From Rathayibacter tanaceti (GTDB lineage Bacteria; Actinomycetota; Actinomycetes; Actinomycetales; Microbacteriaceae): a stretch of DNA of 39,789 bases. Position numbers and translations under genes: made by a program. The notes beneath the pieces were generated by a model, which had not been told where the DNA came from, did no database searches, and was given only the letters and a program-made list of their open reading frames with translations. Positions 24,552-32,615 of this stretch are shown here, piece after piece (positions within the stretch are counted from its first letter, which is position 1; every line of letters begins with the position of its first letter). Where the stretch lies: positions 1 to 39,789 of the forward strand of contig NZ_LIIN01000011.1 in NCBI RefSeq assembly GCF_001634385.1, in the 5' to 3' direction.

Positions 24552-25754
24552 CTATCGTACGGGGGCCGACGGGGCGTCGATGCCGGTGAGCGGCTCGACG
24601 GGCGCCGGCGTGCGCAGCCGCGGCCAGGCGATCACGACCAGTGCGATCAGCGCCGGGAGGAAGGTCCAGGCGACGCCGAGGCCGTTGGCCGGCACCAGGA
24701 CGGATCCGCCGGCGCTGCGCAGGGCGAGCAGCCCCACCATGGTGAGCAGGCCCATCGCCGTGCAGAAGGCGACGAAGCGGTCGACCAGGACCAGCCGGAG
24801 CCCGAGCAGGAGCAGGAGCACCCCGGCGAGCGAGGCGAGGAGTCCGAGCGGCAGCACGACCGAGCCGATCGAAACGGTGCTCTGGTGAGCGACGGTCGTG
24901 ATCGCTCCGGCGACCGCACCGACCAGCACTCCGACCACGCCCGAGAGAAGCCGCGAGCCGAGTGTCGGCCGCTCGACGGTGGCGATCTCGGTGGCGGAGG
25001 CGTGCGTCGAGGGGCGGAAGCGCTCGACGCGGCCGATCGCGAACGCCGGGCCGCTCGAGAGCCGCGCCTCGTCCCCCTCGACCACGAGCTGGGTCGCGTG
25101 CGCCTGGAACGCGGCGCGCTTGCGGGCGTAGTCCTCGGGAGAGAGCTCGATCACGACGTCGCCGGGCTCCGGAGGCGCGGCCTCGGGGAGGACGGCGAGC
25201 AGGCGCAGCCCCAGGAGCTCGGCGGCGCGCTCGGCGATCCGCGCGGTGCGCACGTGGTCGGGGTGACCGTAGCCTCCGCCCGCGTCGTAGGAGAGGACCA
25301 CTCCGGCGTCGACCTGCCGGAGGACAGCGACGAGGTCGGCGATCTCCTCCTCCTCGGTCGCGGCGATGAGGGAGTCGGGTTGGACCGGCTCGAGCGGGAC
25401 GGGAACGCGGCCAGGGCCCCACTGCATGCCCGAATCGCGGTAGACGCGGGGAGCGAGGCCGGGAGCACGGGCCCCGGTGTCGCCGAGGAAGCGGTGGTCG
25501 CCCACTCCGAGCGCCGTGAGCGCGACGACCAGCTCGGCGGTGCGGTGCGCGGCGAGTTCGTCCGAGCCCTTGAGCGGAGCGAGGTCGTCGGGGATCACCT
25601 CGCCGCACTCGCCGCGGGTGGCCGTGACCACCGTGACCGCGGCCCCCTGCGCCACGAGTCGCGCCAGCGTGCCGCCCATGGTGATCGTCTCGTCGTCGGG
25701 GTGGGCGTGCACGGCGACCACCCGTTCGGCTGCTGCGTCTCGGCCCGCGTCCAC
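24552..25754 (-). CDS. MshB-like PIG-L deacetylase fused to a four-helix membrane domain
   Basis: 400 residues. The N-terminal ~250 form the PIG-L/LmbE metal-dependent deacetylase fold, with AHPDDE at 17-22 and GHPDH at 163-167 supplying the zinc ligands and catalytic Asp. Mycothiol deacetylase MshB is the best-known relative, and the fdxA-dapC neighbourhood supports that identity. Residues ~270-395 are four hydrophobic helices ([72 protein letters not shown]) not found in ordinary MshB. GTG at 25754, after a GAGG/GGAG site. The TAG stop overlaps the fdxA -10 region. Confidence 0.82.
   Translation of the reverse strand: MDAGRDAAAERVVAVHAHPDDETITMGGTLARLVAQGAAVTVVTATRGECGEVIPDDLAPLKGSDELAAHRTAELVVALTALGVGDHRFLGDTGARAPGLAPRVYRDSGMQWGPGRVPVPLEPVQPDSLIAATEEEEIADLVAVLRQVDAGVVLSYDAGGGYGHPDHVRTARIAERAAELLGLRLLAVLPEAAPPEPGDVVIELSPEDYARKRAAFQAHATQLVVEGDEARLSSGPAFAIGRVERFRPSTHASATEIATVERPTLGSRLLSGVVGVLVGAVAGAITTVAHQSTVSIGSVVLPLGLLASLAGVLLLLLGLRLVLVDRFVAFCTAMGLLTMVGLLALRSAGGSVLVPANGLGVAWTFLPALIALVVIAWPRLRTPAPVEPLTGIDAPSAPVR
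24554..24559 (-). promoter_or_regulatory. Candidate fdxA -10 box overlapping the upstream gene's stop codon
   Basis: TACGAT on the minus strand shares bases with the TAG stop of the MshB-like gene and lies 31 nt before the fdxA GTG. It would allow fdxA-dapC to be transcribed apart from the gene in front. Confidence 0.4.
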
Positions 25755-25797
25755 TCTCCGCCTCTCGTCCTGCCCGATGCCCGGCGCGCGACGCTCC

Positions 25798-25826
25798 TGG
25801 ACAGGGGTCGGGAGGCGCACTACAGT
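25798..25826 (+). promoter_or_regulatory. Promoter of the efeUOB operon
   Basis: TGGACA (25798-25803), a 17-nt spacer, then TACAGT (25821-25826): the best-matched housekeeping promoter in the window. Initiation near 25833 gives a ~85-nt leader. Confidence 0.65.
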
Positions 25827-25837
25827 CGACCCCGGGA

Positions 25838-25856
25838 TAAGGCAAGGCTTACCGAA
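25838..25856 (+). promoter_or_regulatory. DtxR/IdeR-like iron box before efeU
   Basis: The 19-bp sequence TAAGGCAAGGCTTACCGAA matches the DtxR/IdeR consensus TTAGGTTAGCCTAACCTAA at 13 of 19 positions, keeping the core (AGG...ACC) arms. It begins about 5 nt after the predicted start of transcription, where iron-loaded repressor would block polymerase. This predicts iron repression of efeUOB. Confidence 0.7.
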
Positions 25857-25916
25857 CAAGCCGGCTCGGGGTGGGAGCAGCCCCCTCCTCGTCCACCATC
25901 GACCAAGAGAACACGC

Positions 25917-26783
25917 GTGCCCGCAAACTACCTCATCGGCCTCCGTGAAGGCCTCGAAGCCGGCCTCGTGGTCGGCATCCTCGTCGCGTACCTGACCAAG
26001 CTGGGCCGACGCGACGTCCTGCCGCGGCTGTGGACCGGCATCGCCGCAGCCATCGTCATCTCTCTGACGACCGGCGCGATCCTCACCTGGGGACCGTCCA
26101 CGCTCTCGTTCCAGGCGCAGGAGATCATCGGCGGGGGCCTCTCGATCCTGGCGGTCGGCCTGGTGACCTGGATGATCTTCTGGATGGGGGCGAACGCCCG
26201 CAGTCTGAAGGGTGAGCTCGAGTCCAAGCTCGACGGCGCGATCTCCGGCTCCGGCCTGGGAATCGTGGTGCTCGGCTTCATCAGCGTCGGCCGCGAGGGG
26301 ATCGAGACCGCCCTCTTCGTCTGGGCGAGCGTGTCCTCGAGCAGCGCCGGCTCCGGGACGGACGCCTGGACGGGAACGATCAGCGCGCTGCTCGGGATCA
26401 TCAGCGCTGTGCTGGTCTCGTACCTGATCTTCCGCGGCTTCGTGCGCATCGACCTCGGCCGCTTCTTCACCTGGACGGGCGGCTTCCTCATCCTGGTCGC
26501 CGCCGGCGTGCTCTCGTACGGCGTGGGCGACCTCCAGGAGGCGTCGGTGCTGCCCGGCTGGGGTGCGCCGCTGTTCTCCCTCGGCCCGATCCTCCCGCCG
26601 CCCGTCACGGCGGTGCTCGGCGGTCTCTTCAACTACACGCCGGAGCCAACCGCGCTGCAGTTCGTGGTCTGGCTGCTCTACCTCGTCGTCGTCGGGCTGC
26701 TCTTCGTCCGCCAGGTCCGCCTGCGCGGCCCGCGTCGGGGCAGCGCGGCCCCGGTCGCCTCCCCCGCCCCCACATCCGTCTGA
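25917..26783 (+). CDS. efeU: Iron permease EfeU (FTR1 family)
   Basis: 288 residues with seven predicted membrane helices. The two REGxE motifs that bind iron in FTR1/EfeU permeases are intact: LREGLEA (R10 to E14) and GREGIETA (~126-132). EfeU moves ferric iron across the membrane in the EfeUOB system. GTG at 25917 (VPANYLIGLREGLEAGL). It is first in an operon with efeO (47-nt gap) and efeB, behind a DtxR-like operator. Length and motifs indicate a working gene, unlike the frameshifted efeU of E. coli K-12. Confidence 0.95.
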   Translation: MPANYLIGLREGLEAGLVVGILVAYLTKLGRRDVLPRLWTGIAAAIVISLTTGAILTWGPSTLSFQAQEIIGGGLSILAVGLVTWMIFWMGANARSLKGELESKLDGAISGSGLGIVVLGFISVGREGIETALFVWASVSSSSAGSGTDAWTGTISALLGIISAVLVSYLIFRGFVRIDLGRFFTWTGGFLILVAAGVLSYGVGDLQEASVLPGWGAPLFSLGPILPPPVTAVLGGLFNYTPEPTALQFVVWLLYLVVVGLLFVRQVRLRGPRRGSAAPVASPAPTSV

Positions 26784-26830
26784 CCCTGCGCCGCCATCCC
26801 GGAGCACTCCCCCTCGATCCCAGGAGAACC

Positions 26831-28090
26831 ATGTCCTCGCGCGCTCGTCCCACCCGCCGTCCGCTCCCCCGCGTCGCTCTCGGCCTCGCCGGCACCGGCG
26901 CGCTCGCCCTGCTGCTCACGGGGTGCGTGCCCAATACTCCGGCGTCGTCCTCGAGCGCCGCACTCGACGTGGCGATCAGCGACGACGCGTGCGATGTCTC
27001 GGCAACCACGGCCGAGGCCGGACCCGTCACGTTCTCGCTCACCAACGGCGGCTCCGACGTCAACGAGTTCGAGATCCTCGCCGACGACAAGCTGCGCATC
27101 GTGGGAGAGAAGGAGAACGTCACTCCGGGTCAGAGCGTGTCCTATGTGGCTCAGCTCGAGCCGGGCACCTACTACACCGCCTGTAAGTTCCAGCAGGTCG
27201 GCGCTCCCGTGGGGCTGAGCGAATTCACGGTCACGGGCGAGGCGACCGCGCAGTCGGCCGATCAGAAGGCGGCGACGGAGGCAGCGGTCACCAACTACGT
27301 CTCCTACGTGAAGTCGCAGGTCGGCGAGCTGCTGCCGGCCGTGACGGAGTTCGCCCAGGCCTACGAGTCGGGCGACGACGAGAAGGCGCGCAGCCTCTTC
27401 GCCTCGACGCGCGTCTTCTACGAGCGCATCGAGCCCACGGCCGAGGCGTTCGGCGACCTCGACCCAAGGATCGACTACCGCGAGGTCGACGCGGTCGCCG
27501 AGGGCCTGGACTGGACCGGCTTCCACCGCATCGAGAAGGATCTGTGGGTTCCGGCCGAGGGGGCGCTCAACTCCGACGGCACCAGCGCTTTCCTCGACTG
27601 GGCACCGTCGACCACCGAGCAGCGCGCACAGTTCGGTCAGGGCCTCGTCGCCGATGTGCAGAGCCTCTCCGACCTCGTGAACACCTCCGACTTCACCGTC
27701 TCGGTGGGCGACATCTCGAACGGGGCCATCGGCCTGCTCGACGAGGTAGCGGCGGGCAAGATCACCGGCGAGGAGGACTGGTGGTCGAGCACCGACCTCA
27801 CCGACTTCGCCGCGAACGTGCAGGGTGCGGAGGTGGCCTTCGGCAACGTCGAACCCATCGCGACCGCGACCGGTGACGACGGGGCAGATCTCACCACCCA
27901 GATCACGCAGCGCTTCTCGGAGCTGGATGCACTGCTCGCGCAGTACGGCTCGATCGACTCGGGCTTCGTCGCCTATTCGACGCTGACCGCTGAACAGAAG
28001 AAGGAGCTGTCGGACCAGGTCAACGCCCTCTCGGAGCCCCTCTCGCAGCTCACCCACACGGTGCTCGGTGTCGAGGAGCCGGCAGCGTAG
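26831..28090 (+). CDS. efeO: EfeO lipoprotein (cupredoxin plus M75 domain)
   Basis: 419 residues. The signal peptide ends in LLTGC, with C32 the lipid anchor. Residues ~45-137 form a cupredoxin-like domain; C54 and C118 could pair in a disulfide or bind metal. Residues ~145-415 are the M75 imelysin-type helical domain with the HxxE metal motif HRIE at 232-235. EfeO is thought to bind iron outside the membrane and hand it to EfeU. ATG at 26831 after AGGAGA. The last base of its stop codon is the first base of the efeB start. Confidence 0.95.
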   Translation: MSSRARPTRRPLPRVALGLAGTGALALLLTGCVPNTPASSSSAALDVAISDDACDVSATTAEAGPVTFSLTNGGSDVNEFEILADDKLRIVGEKENVTPGQSVSYVAQLEPGTYYTACKFQQVGAPVGLSEFTVTGEATAQSADQKAATEAAVTNYVSYVKSQVGELLPAVTEFAQAYESGDDEKARSLFASTRVFYERIEPTAEAFGDLDPRIDYREVDAVAEGLDWTGFHRIEKDLWVPAEGALNSDGTSAFLDWAPSTTEQRAQFGQGLVADVQSLSDLVNTSDFTVSVGDISNGAIGLLDEVAAGKITGEEDWWSSTDLTDFAANVQGAEVAFGNVEPIATATGDDGADLTTQITQRFSELDALLAQYGSIDSGFVAYSTLTAEQKKELSDQVNALSEPLSQLTHTVLGVEEPAA

Positions 28091-29409
28091 TGGACGCCGA
28101 GGAGCGCACGGAGCCGGAGCAGCCGGAGTCCACCGACGAGGTCGTTCACCCCCGCCGACTCTCGCGGCGGGGGCTGCTGGGCCTCGTCTCGGCCGGCACC
28201 GCCGGGCTCGCCGCGGGAATCGGTGGCACCGTGGCCGTCACCTCCGCCACGAGCGCGACCGCTTCCTCCTCGGCGCGCACCGTCCCCTTCTTCGGGGCGA
28301 ACCAGGCCGGGATCACCACCGCCGCACAGGACCGCCTGCACTTCGCCGCCTTCGATCTCGCCGCCGGAACCAGCCGCGAGGACCTGATCGAGCTGCTGAA
28401 AGACTGGACCCTCGCCGCCTCCCGGCTCACGCAGGGCCTCGAGGTGACCGAGGAGGGCGCGGTCGGCGGAGCGGACACGGCACCTCCCGAGGACACCGGT
28501 GAAGCGCTGGGGCTGGACGCCGCCTCGCTGACGATCACCGTCGGCTTCGGCCCGAGCCTGTTCACCGATGAGAACGGTTCGGACCGGTTCGGCCTTGCGG
28601 CGCGTCGCCCCCCGGAGCTCCAGACGCTGCCCCGGTTCCGCGGTGACGCCCTGGTACCCGCGGCGGGAGGCGGCGATCTCTGCGTGCAGGCCTGCGCGGA
28701 CGACCCGCAGGTCGCCGTGCACGCGATCCGGAACCTCAGCAGGATCGCGTTCGGGCGCGCCTCGCTGCGCTGGTCGCAGCTCGGCTTCGGGCGCACCTCC
28801 TCCACCTCGACGGCTCAGGCGACCCCGCGCAACCTCTTCGGCTTCAAGGACGGCACGGCCAATGTGAAGTCCGAGGAGCCCGACGCCGTTCACGAGCACG
28901 TCTGGGTGTCGGCGGCGGACGGCCCAGACTGGCTCGTCGGCGGCAGCTACCTGGTCGCCCGCAAGATCCGCATGATCATCGAGACCTGGGACCGCAGCCA
29001 GCTCGGCGAGCAGGAGCGCGTGATCGGCCGCAGCAAGGGCTCGGGCGCCCCGCTCTCAGGCGGAGCCGAGTTCGCCGAGCCGGACTTCACCGCGACAGGG
29101 GCCACCGGTGCGCCGCTGATCGACAAGGACTCGCACGTGCGCCTCGCGCATCCGAGCGTGAACGACGGGGTGCGGCTGCTGCGCCGCGGCTACAACTTCG
29201 TCGACGGCAACGACGAGCTGGGGCGCCTGAACGCGGGCCTGTTCTTCCTCTCCTTCCAGCGGTCGCCGCAGCAGTTCATCACCGTGCAGAAGAGCCTCGC
29301 GACCGATGCGCTGAACGAGTACGTGAAGCACGTCGGATCGGCGGTGTTCGCCGTGCCCCCCGGCGCCCGCGACGAGAACGACTACCTCGGCTCCGCGCTC
29401 TTCGCCTGA
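28090..29409 (+). CDS. efeB: EfeB DyP-type haem peroxidase with Tat signal
   Basis: 439 residues. A twin-arginine signal (LSRRGLLGL, R26-R27, then a hydrophobic stretch) directs folded export, consistent with a haem protein. The DyP motif GFKDG is at 251-255 (D254 catalytic), and the segment DSHVRLAHP (347-355) holds the proximal haem histidine. EfeB acts with EfeU/EfeO; proposed roles are ferrous iron oxidation or iron release from haem. The GTG starts on the final base of the efeO stop (TAGTG), so translation is coupled. The N-terminus before the Tat motif is Glu-rich. Confidence 0.95.
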   Translation: MDAEERTEPEQPESTDEVVHPRRLSRRGLLGLVSAGTAGLAAGIGGTVAVTSATSATASSSARTVPFFGANQAGITTAAQDRLHFAAFDLAAGTSREDLIELLKDWTLAASRLTQGLEVTEEGAVGGADTAPPEDTGEALGLDAASLTITVGFGPSLFTDENGSDRFGLAARRPPELQTLPRFRGDALVPAAGGGDLCVQACADDPQVAVHAIRNLSRIAFGRASLRWSQLGFGRTSSTSTAQATPRNLFGFKDGTANVKSEEPDAVHEHVWVSAADGPDWLVGGSYLVARKIRMIIETWDRSQLGEQERVIGRSKGSGAPLSGGAEFAEPDFTATGATGAPLIDKDSHVRLAHPSVNDGVRLLRRGYNFVDGNDELGRLNAGLFFLSFQRSPQQFITVQKSLATDALNEYVKHVGSAVFAVPPGARDENDYLGSALFA

Positions 29410-29434
29410 ACCGGGGCCCGGATCGGCCGGGGAC

Positions 29435-29514
29435 CCGAGGAGATCGGCACCCGAGGAGATCCGCGCCCGAGGAGATCGGCACCTGAGGAGATCGGCGCCT
29501 GAGGAGATCCGCAT
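29435..29514. repeat. Five tandem copies of a 16-bp repeat
   Basis: Five head-to-tail 16-bp units (CCGAGGAGATCGGCAC and close variants, CYGAGGAGATCSGCRY) fill the space between efeB and the DsbA-like gene. The units differ at only four positions. Each contains AGGAGAT, a perfect ribosome-binding-site-like word, yet no start codon follows at useful spacing in any unit except near the last. A degraded extra copy may lie just upstream. Confidence 0.9.
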
Positions 29515-29567
29515 GCCGTCCCAGGCTCCGGCGAGCGTCCTCCGGGAACGCGCCGAGCCGCCGCTCC

Positions 29568-29573
29568 TACCCT
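29568..29573 (+). promoter_or_regulatory. -10 box of the DsbA-like gene (TACCCT, leaderless)
   Basis: TACCCT is followed by exactly 7 nt and the ATG at 29581, the same arrangement as at dapD and dapE. Confidence 0.6.
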
Positions 29574-29580
29574 CGGGGCG

Positions 29581-30494
29581 ATGTCCGGGAACAGCACGAG
29601 GAACGGTCCGACGAAACGCGAACGCCAAGAACGCGCCCGCGCCGAGGCGCGGGAGCGGTGGGAGGCGGAGCGCCGCCGGCGTCGCCGGAACAGGCTCCTC
29701 GGCCAGGGCGGGGCGGTGATCGGGCTGCTCACGGTGGTCGCGCTGGTGTGCTGGAACATGTGGTCGCAGCAGAAGATCGCGAGCGCCGGCCCCGCGAACA
29801 TGATCAGCGACGGGATCGTGCTGGCCGGAGACGGTTCTGCCGTGACCGTGCAGACCACACCCGCTCTCGCTCCGAGGCGCTCCCGGTCGCCACCGACGAG
29901 AGCGCCACCCGCGGCCGGGGAATCGTGGCCGTCGACCTCTACGTCGACTACCTCTGCCCCTACTGCGGCCAGTTCGAGACGACCAACGCCGAACAGCTCC
30001 AGAGCTGGCTGACGCAGGGCGCCATCACCCTCGAGATCCACCCGATCGCCATCCTCGACTCCTCCTCCGCCGGATCGCAGTACTCGAGTCGCGCCGCGAA
30101 CGCCGCGGCCTGCGTGGCCGACGAGGACCCGGACCGCTTCCTGGCCGTCACTGCCGCGCTCTTCGCCCAGCAGCCGGCGGAGGGGACCACGGGCCTCGAC
30201 GACGACGCGCTGCGCTCCCTCGTGACGGGTGCGGGAGTGACCGACGACGACGTGCTGGCCTGCATCACCAGCGGGGAATTCCGGCCGTGGGTCGCAGCGG
30301 CGACGAAGCGTGCGACGACCGAACCGCTCGCGAACTCGTCGCTCGCGAAGCTGGAATCGACTCCGACAGTGCTCGTGAACGGCCAGCAGTACACCGGGAA
30401 GCCCGACGACGCGTCGGCCTTCGTGTCGTTCACCACGAGCACCCTCGAGGCGGAGTCGGCGACGCCGTCGCCCGAACCGACGCCGACCGGCTGA
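29581..30494 (+). CDS. DsbA-like membrane-anchored thioredoxin-fold protein (single-base frameshift)
   Basis: About 305 residues after repair. A highly charged cytoplasmic N-terminus (~1-40) is followed by one membrane helix (AVIGLLTVVALVCWNMW, ~45-61) and an extracytoplasmic thioredoxin-fold domain of the DsbA/thioredoxin_4 type. The redox motif is CPYC in VDLYVDYLCPYCGQF. The conserved cis-proline segment is LESTPTVLVNG, and a C-terminal Ser/Pro tail ends the protein. Actinobacterial relatives act in oxidative folding of exported proteins. Frame is lost near 29873: ALAP is followed in another frame by EALPVATDES; one lost C explains it. Convergent with typA. Confidence 0.88.
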
Positions 30495-30499
30495 CCAGC

Positions 30500-30523
30500 C
30501 GCGCCTCCCGCTCGGCAGGCGCG
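30500..30523. terminator. Hairpin between the DsbA-like gene and typA
   Basis: CGCGCCT (30500-30506) pairs with AGGCGCG (30517-30523) over a 10-nt loop, 6 nt past the stop of the plus-strand gene and between convergent genes. Confidence 0.45.
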
Positions 30524-30560
30524 GACGACGTGCCCGGGCCCTCGCGGCGCCCGGCGGGGG

Positions 30561-32465
30561 TCAGCCCTGCTTCTTGAGACGGCTGGTCATGCGCGCGCGG
30601 GCGTTGGCATCGAGCTCGACCTTGCGGATGCGGACGACCTCGGGGGTCACCTCGACGCACTCGTCCTCACGGGCGAACTCGAGGCACTCCTCGAGGGTCA
30701 GCTGGCGGGACGGCGTCATCGACTCGAAGGTGTCGGAGGTCGACTGACGCATGTTGGTCAGCTTCTTCTCCTTGGTGATGTTGACGTCCATGTCGTCGTT
30801 GCGCGAGTTCTCGCCGATGACCATGCCCTCGTAGACCTCCTCTGTGGGGTTCACGAAGAAGGTCATCCGCTCCTGCAGCGCGATGATGGCGAACGGCGTC
30901 ACGACGCCCGAGCGGTCGGCCACGATGGAGCCGTTGTTGCGGGTGACGATGGCGCCGGCCCACGGCTCGTAGCCGTGCAGGATCGCGTTCGCGATGCCCG
31001 TGCCGCGCGTGGTGGTGAGGAACTCGGTCCGGAAGCCGATCAGGCCGCGCGAGGGGACGATGAACTCCATCCGCACCCAGCCGGTGCCGTGGTTCGACAT
31101 GCCCTCCATGCGGCCCTTGCGAGCGGCGAGGAGCTGCGTGATCGCGCCGAGGTACTCCTCCGGAGCGTCGATGGTGAGGTGCTCGAAGGGCTCGTGCGTC
31201 TTCCCGTCGACCTGGCGGGTGACCACCTGGGGCTTTCCGACGGTGAGCTCGTAGCCCTCGCGGCGCATCTGCTCGACGAGGATGGCCAGCGCGAGCTCGC
31301 CACGGCCCTGGACCTCCCACGAGTCGGGTCGTCCGATGTCGACGATCTTGAGCGACACGTTGCCGATGAGCTCGCGGTCGAGACGGTCCTTGACCATGCG
31401 CGCGGTGAGCTTGTGGCCCTTGACCTTGCCGACGAGCGGCGAGGTGTTGGTGCCGATCGTCATCGAGATCGCAGGGTCGTCGACCGTGATGGCCGGCAGC
31501 GGACGGATGTCCTCGGGGTCGGCGATGGTCTCACCGATGGTGATCTCGGGGAAGCCCGCGATCGCGACGATGTCGCCGGGGCCGGCCGACTCCGCCGGGT
31601 AGCGGTCGAGAGCCTTCGTGATCAGCAGCTCGGTGATGCGGGCGTTCGTGTGCGTGCCGTCGTGGTGGACCCACGCGACGGTCTGCCCCTTCTTGATCGT
31701 GCCGTTGAAGACGCGCAGGAGGGCGAGACGGCCGAGGAACGGCGAGGCGTCGAGGTTGGTGACGTGGGCCTGAAGGGGCGCTCCGTCGTCGTAGGTGGGG
31801 GCCGGGATGTGCGTGAGGATCGCCTCGAACAGCGGCTCGAGGTCCTCGGCGTCGGGCAGCGAGCCGTCCTCGGGCTTGTTCGCGGAAGCTCGGCCAGCCT
31901 TGCCGGAGGCGTAGACGACGGGCACGTCGAGGATCGCGTCGAGGTCGAGGTCCGGCACATCGTCGGCGAGGTCGGAGGCGAGGCCGAGCAGGAGGTCCTG
32001 GCTCTCGGCGACGACCTCGTCAATGCGCGCATCAGGCCGGTCGGTCTTGTTGACCAGCAGGATCACGGGGAGCTTCGCCTCCAGCGCCTTGCGCAGAACG
32101 AAGCGGGTCTGCGGGAGGGGGCCCTCCGACGCGTCGACCAGGAGGCACACGCCGTCGACCATCGAGAGGCCGCGCTCGACCTCACCGCCGAAGTCGGCGT
32201 GGCCGGGGGTGTCGATCACGTTGATGGTGATGGGACCGTCGGTCGCGTGCTTGCCGCTGTACGAGACAGCGGTGTTCTTCGCGAGGATAGTGATGCCCTT
32301 CTCGCGCTCGAGCTCGTTCGAGTCCATCGCGCGCTCGTCCACGTGGGCGTGCGCGTCGAAGGAGTTCGTCTGCTTGAGCATGGCGTCGACCAGCGTGGTC
32401 TTGCCATGGTCGACGTGGGCGACGATCGCGACGTTGCGCAGGTCGGAGCGGGTGGCACTTGCCAT
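30561..32465 (-). CDS. typA: Ribosome-associated GTPase TypA/BipA
   Basis: 634 residues. The G domain has G1 AHVDHGKTTLVD, G2 around EREKGITI, G3 DTPGHADF and G4 NKTD. EF-Tu-like domain 2, EF-G-like domains III and V, and the BipA-specific C-terminal domain (GTGWVRMEFIVPSRGLIGFRT onward) follow, all intact. BipA binds the ribosome and helps large-subunit assembly and stress or cold adaptation. The ATG at 32465 (MASATRSDLRNVAIVAHVDH) gives the normal start; the ribosome binding site is weak. A TACGAT -10 box is at 32511-32516. Complete, with no frame problem. Confidence 0.97.
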   Translation of the reverse strand: MASATRSDLRNVAIVAHVDHGKTTLVDAMLKQTNSFDAHAHVDERAMDSNELEREKGITILAKNTAVSYSGKHATDGPITINVIDTPGHADFGGEVERGLSMVDGVCLLVDASEGPLPQTRFVLRKALEAKLPVILLVNKTDRPDARIDEVVAESQDLLLGLASDLADDVPDLDLDAILDVPVVYASGKAGRASANKPEDGSLPDAEDLEPLFEAILTHIPAPTYDDGAPLQAHVTNLDASPFLGRLALLRVFNGTIKKGQTVAWVHHDGTHTNARITELLITKALDRYPAESAGPGDIVAIAGFPEITIGETIADPEDIRPLPAITVDDPAISMTIGTNTSPLVGKVKGHKLTARMVKDRLDRELIGNVSLKIVDIGRPDSWEVQGRGELALAILVEQMRREGYELTVGKPQVVTRQVDGKTHEPFEHLTIDAPEEYLGAITQLLAARKGRMEGMSNHGTGWVRMEFIVPSRGLIGFRTEFLTTTRGTGIANAILHGYEPWAGAIVTRNNGSIVADRSGVVTPFAIIALQERMTFFVNPTEEVYEGMVIGENSRNDDMDVNITKEKKLTNMRQSTSDTFESMTPSRQLTLEECLEFAREDECVEVTPEVVRIRKVELDANARARMTSRLKKQG

Positions 32466-32510
32466 GTGAACGGACTCGTCTCGTGTTCTCGTGCAAAAGG
32501 GGGACCATCC

Positions 32511-32516
32511 ATCGTA
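32511..32516 (-). promoter_or_regulatory. Candidate typA -10 box (TACGAT)
   Basis: TACGAT on the minus strand about 45 nt before the start codon; no good -35 element is seen at the right distance. Confidence 0.4.
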
Positions 32517-32549
32517 GCGCAGCGAAGCGGCACGACGGCGAAGAGCCCC

Positions 32550-32610
32550 GGATCCCCGCACGGGTCGCCCCCGAGGGAACGCTCCGCGCGGGGCCGGGGC
32601 CCGTGGATCC
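32550..32610 (-). terminator. Large hairpin after the oligopeptide transporter operon
   Basis: GGATCC...ACGGG (32550-32563, with a 4-nt bulge) pairs with CCCGTGGATCC (32600-32610), and an inner CCCCG/CGGGG stem stabilises it. It starts 6 nt past the stop of the ATPase gene and precedes typA, which runs on the same strand. Confidence 0.5.
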
Positions 32611-32615
32611 GTCGG

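Noticed and set aside
24504-25916. Long N-terminal extension of EfeU
   Set aside because: The extra ~470 residues are the antisense of the MshB-like gene; the REGLEA motif belongs ~10 residues from the true start, and promoter and operator lie just upstream of 25917.
29435-29514. CRISPR array
   Set aside because: The repeats are 16 bp and directly abutting with no spacers, and there are no cas genes.
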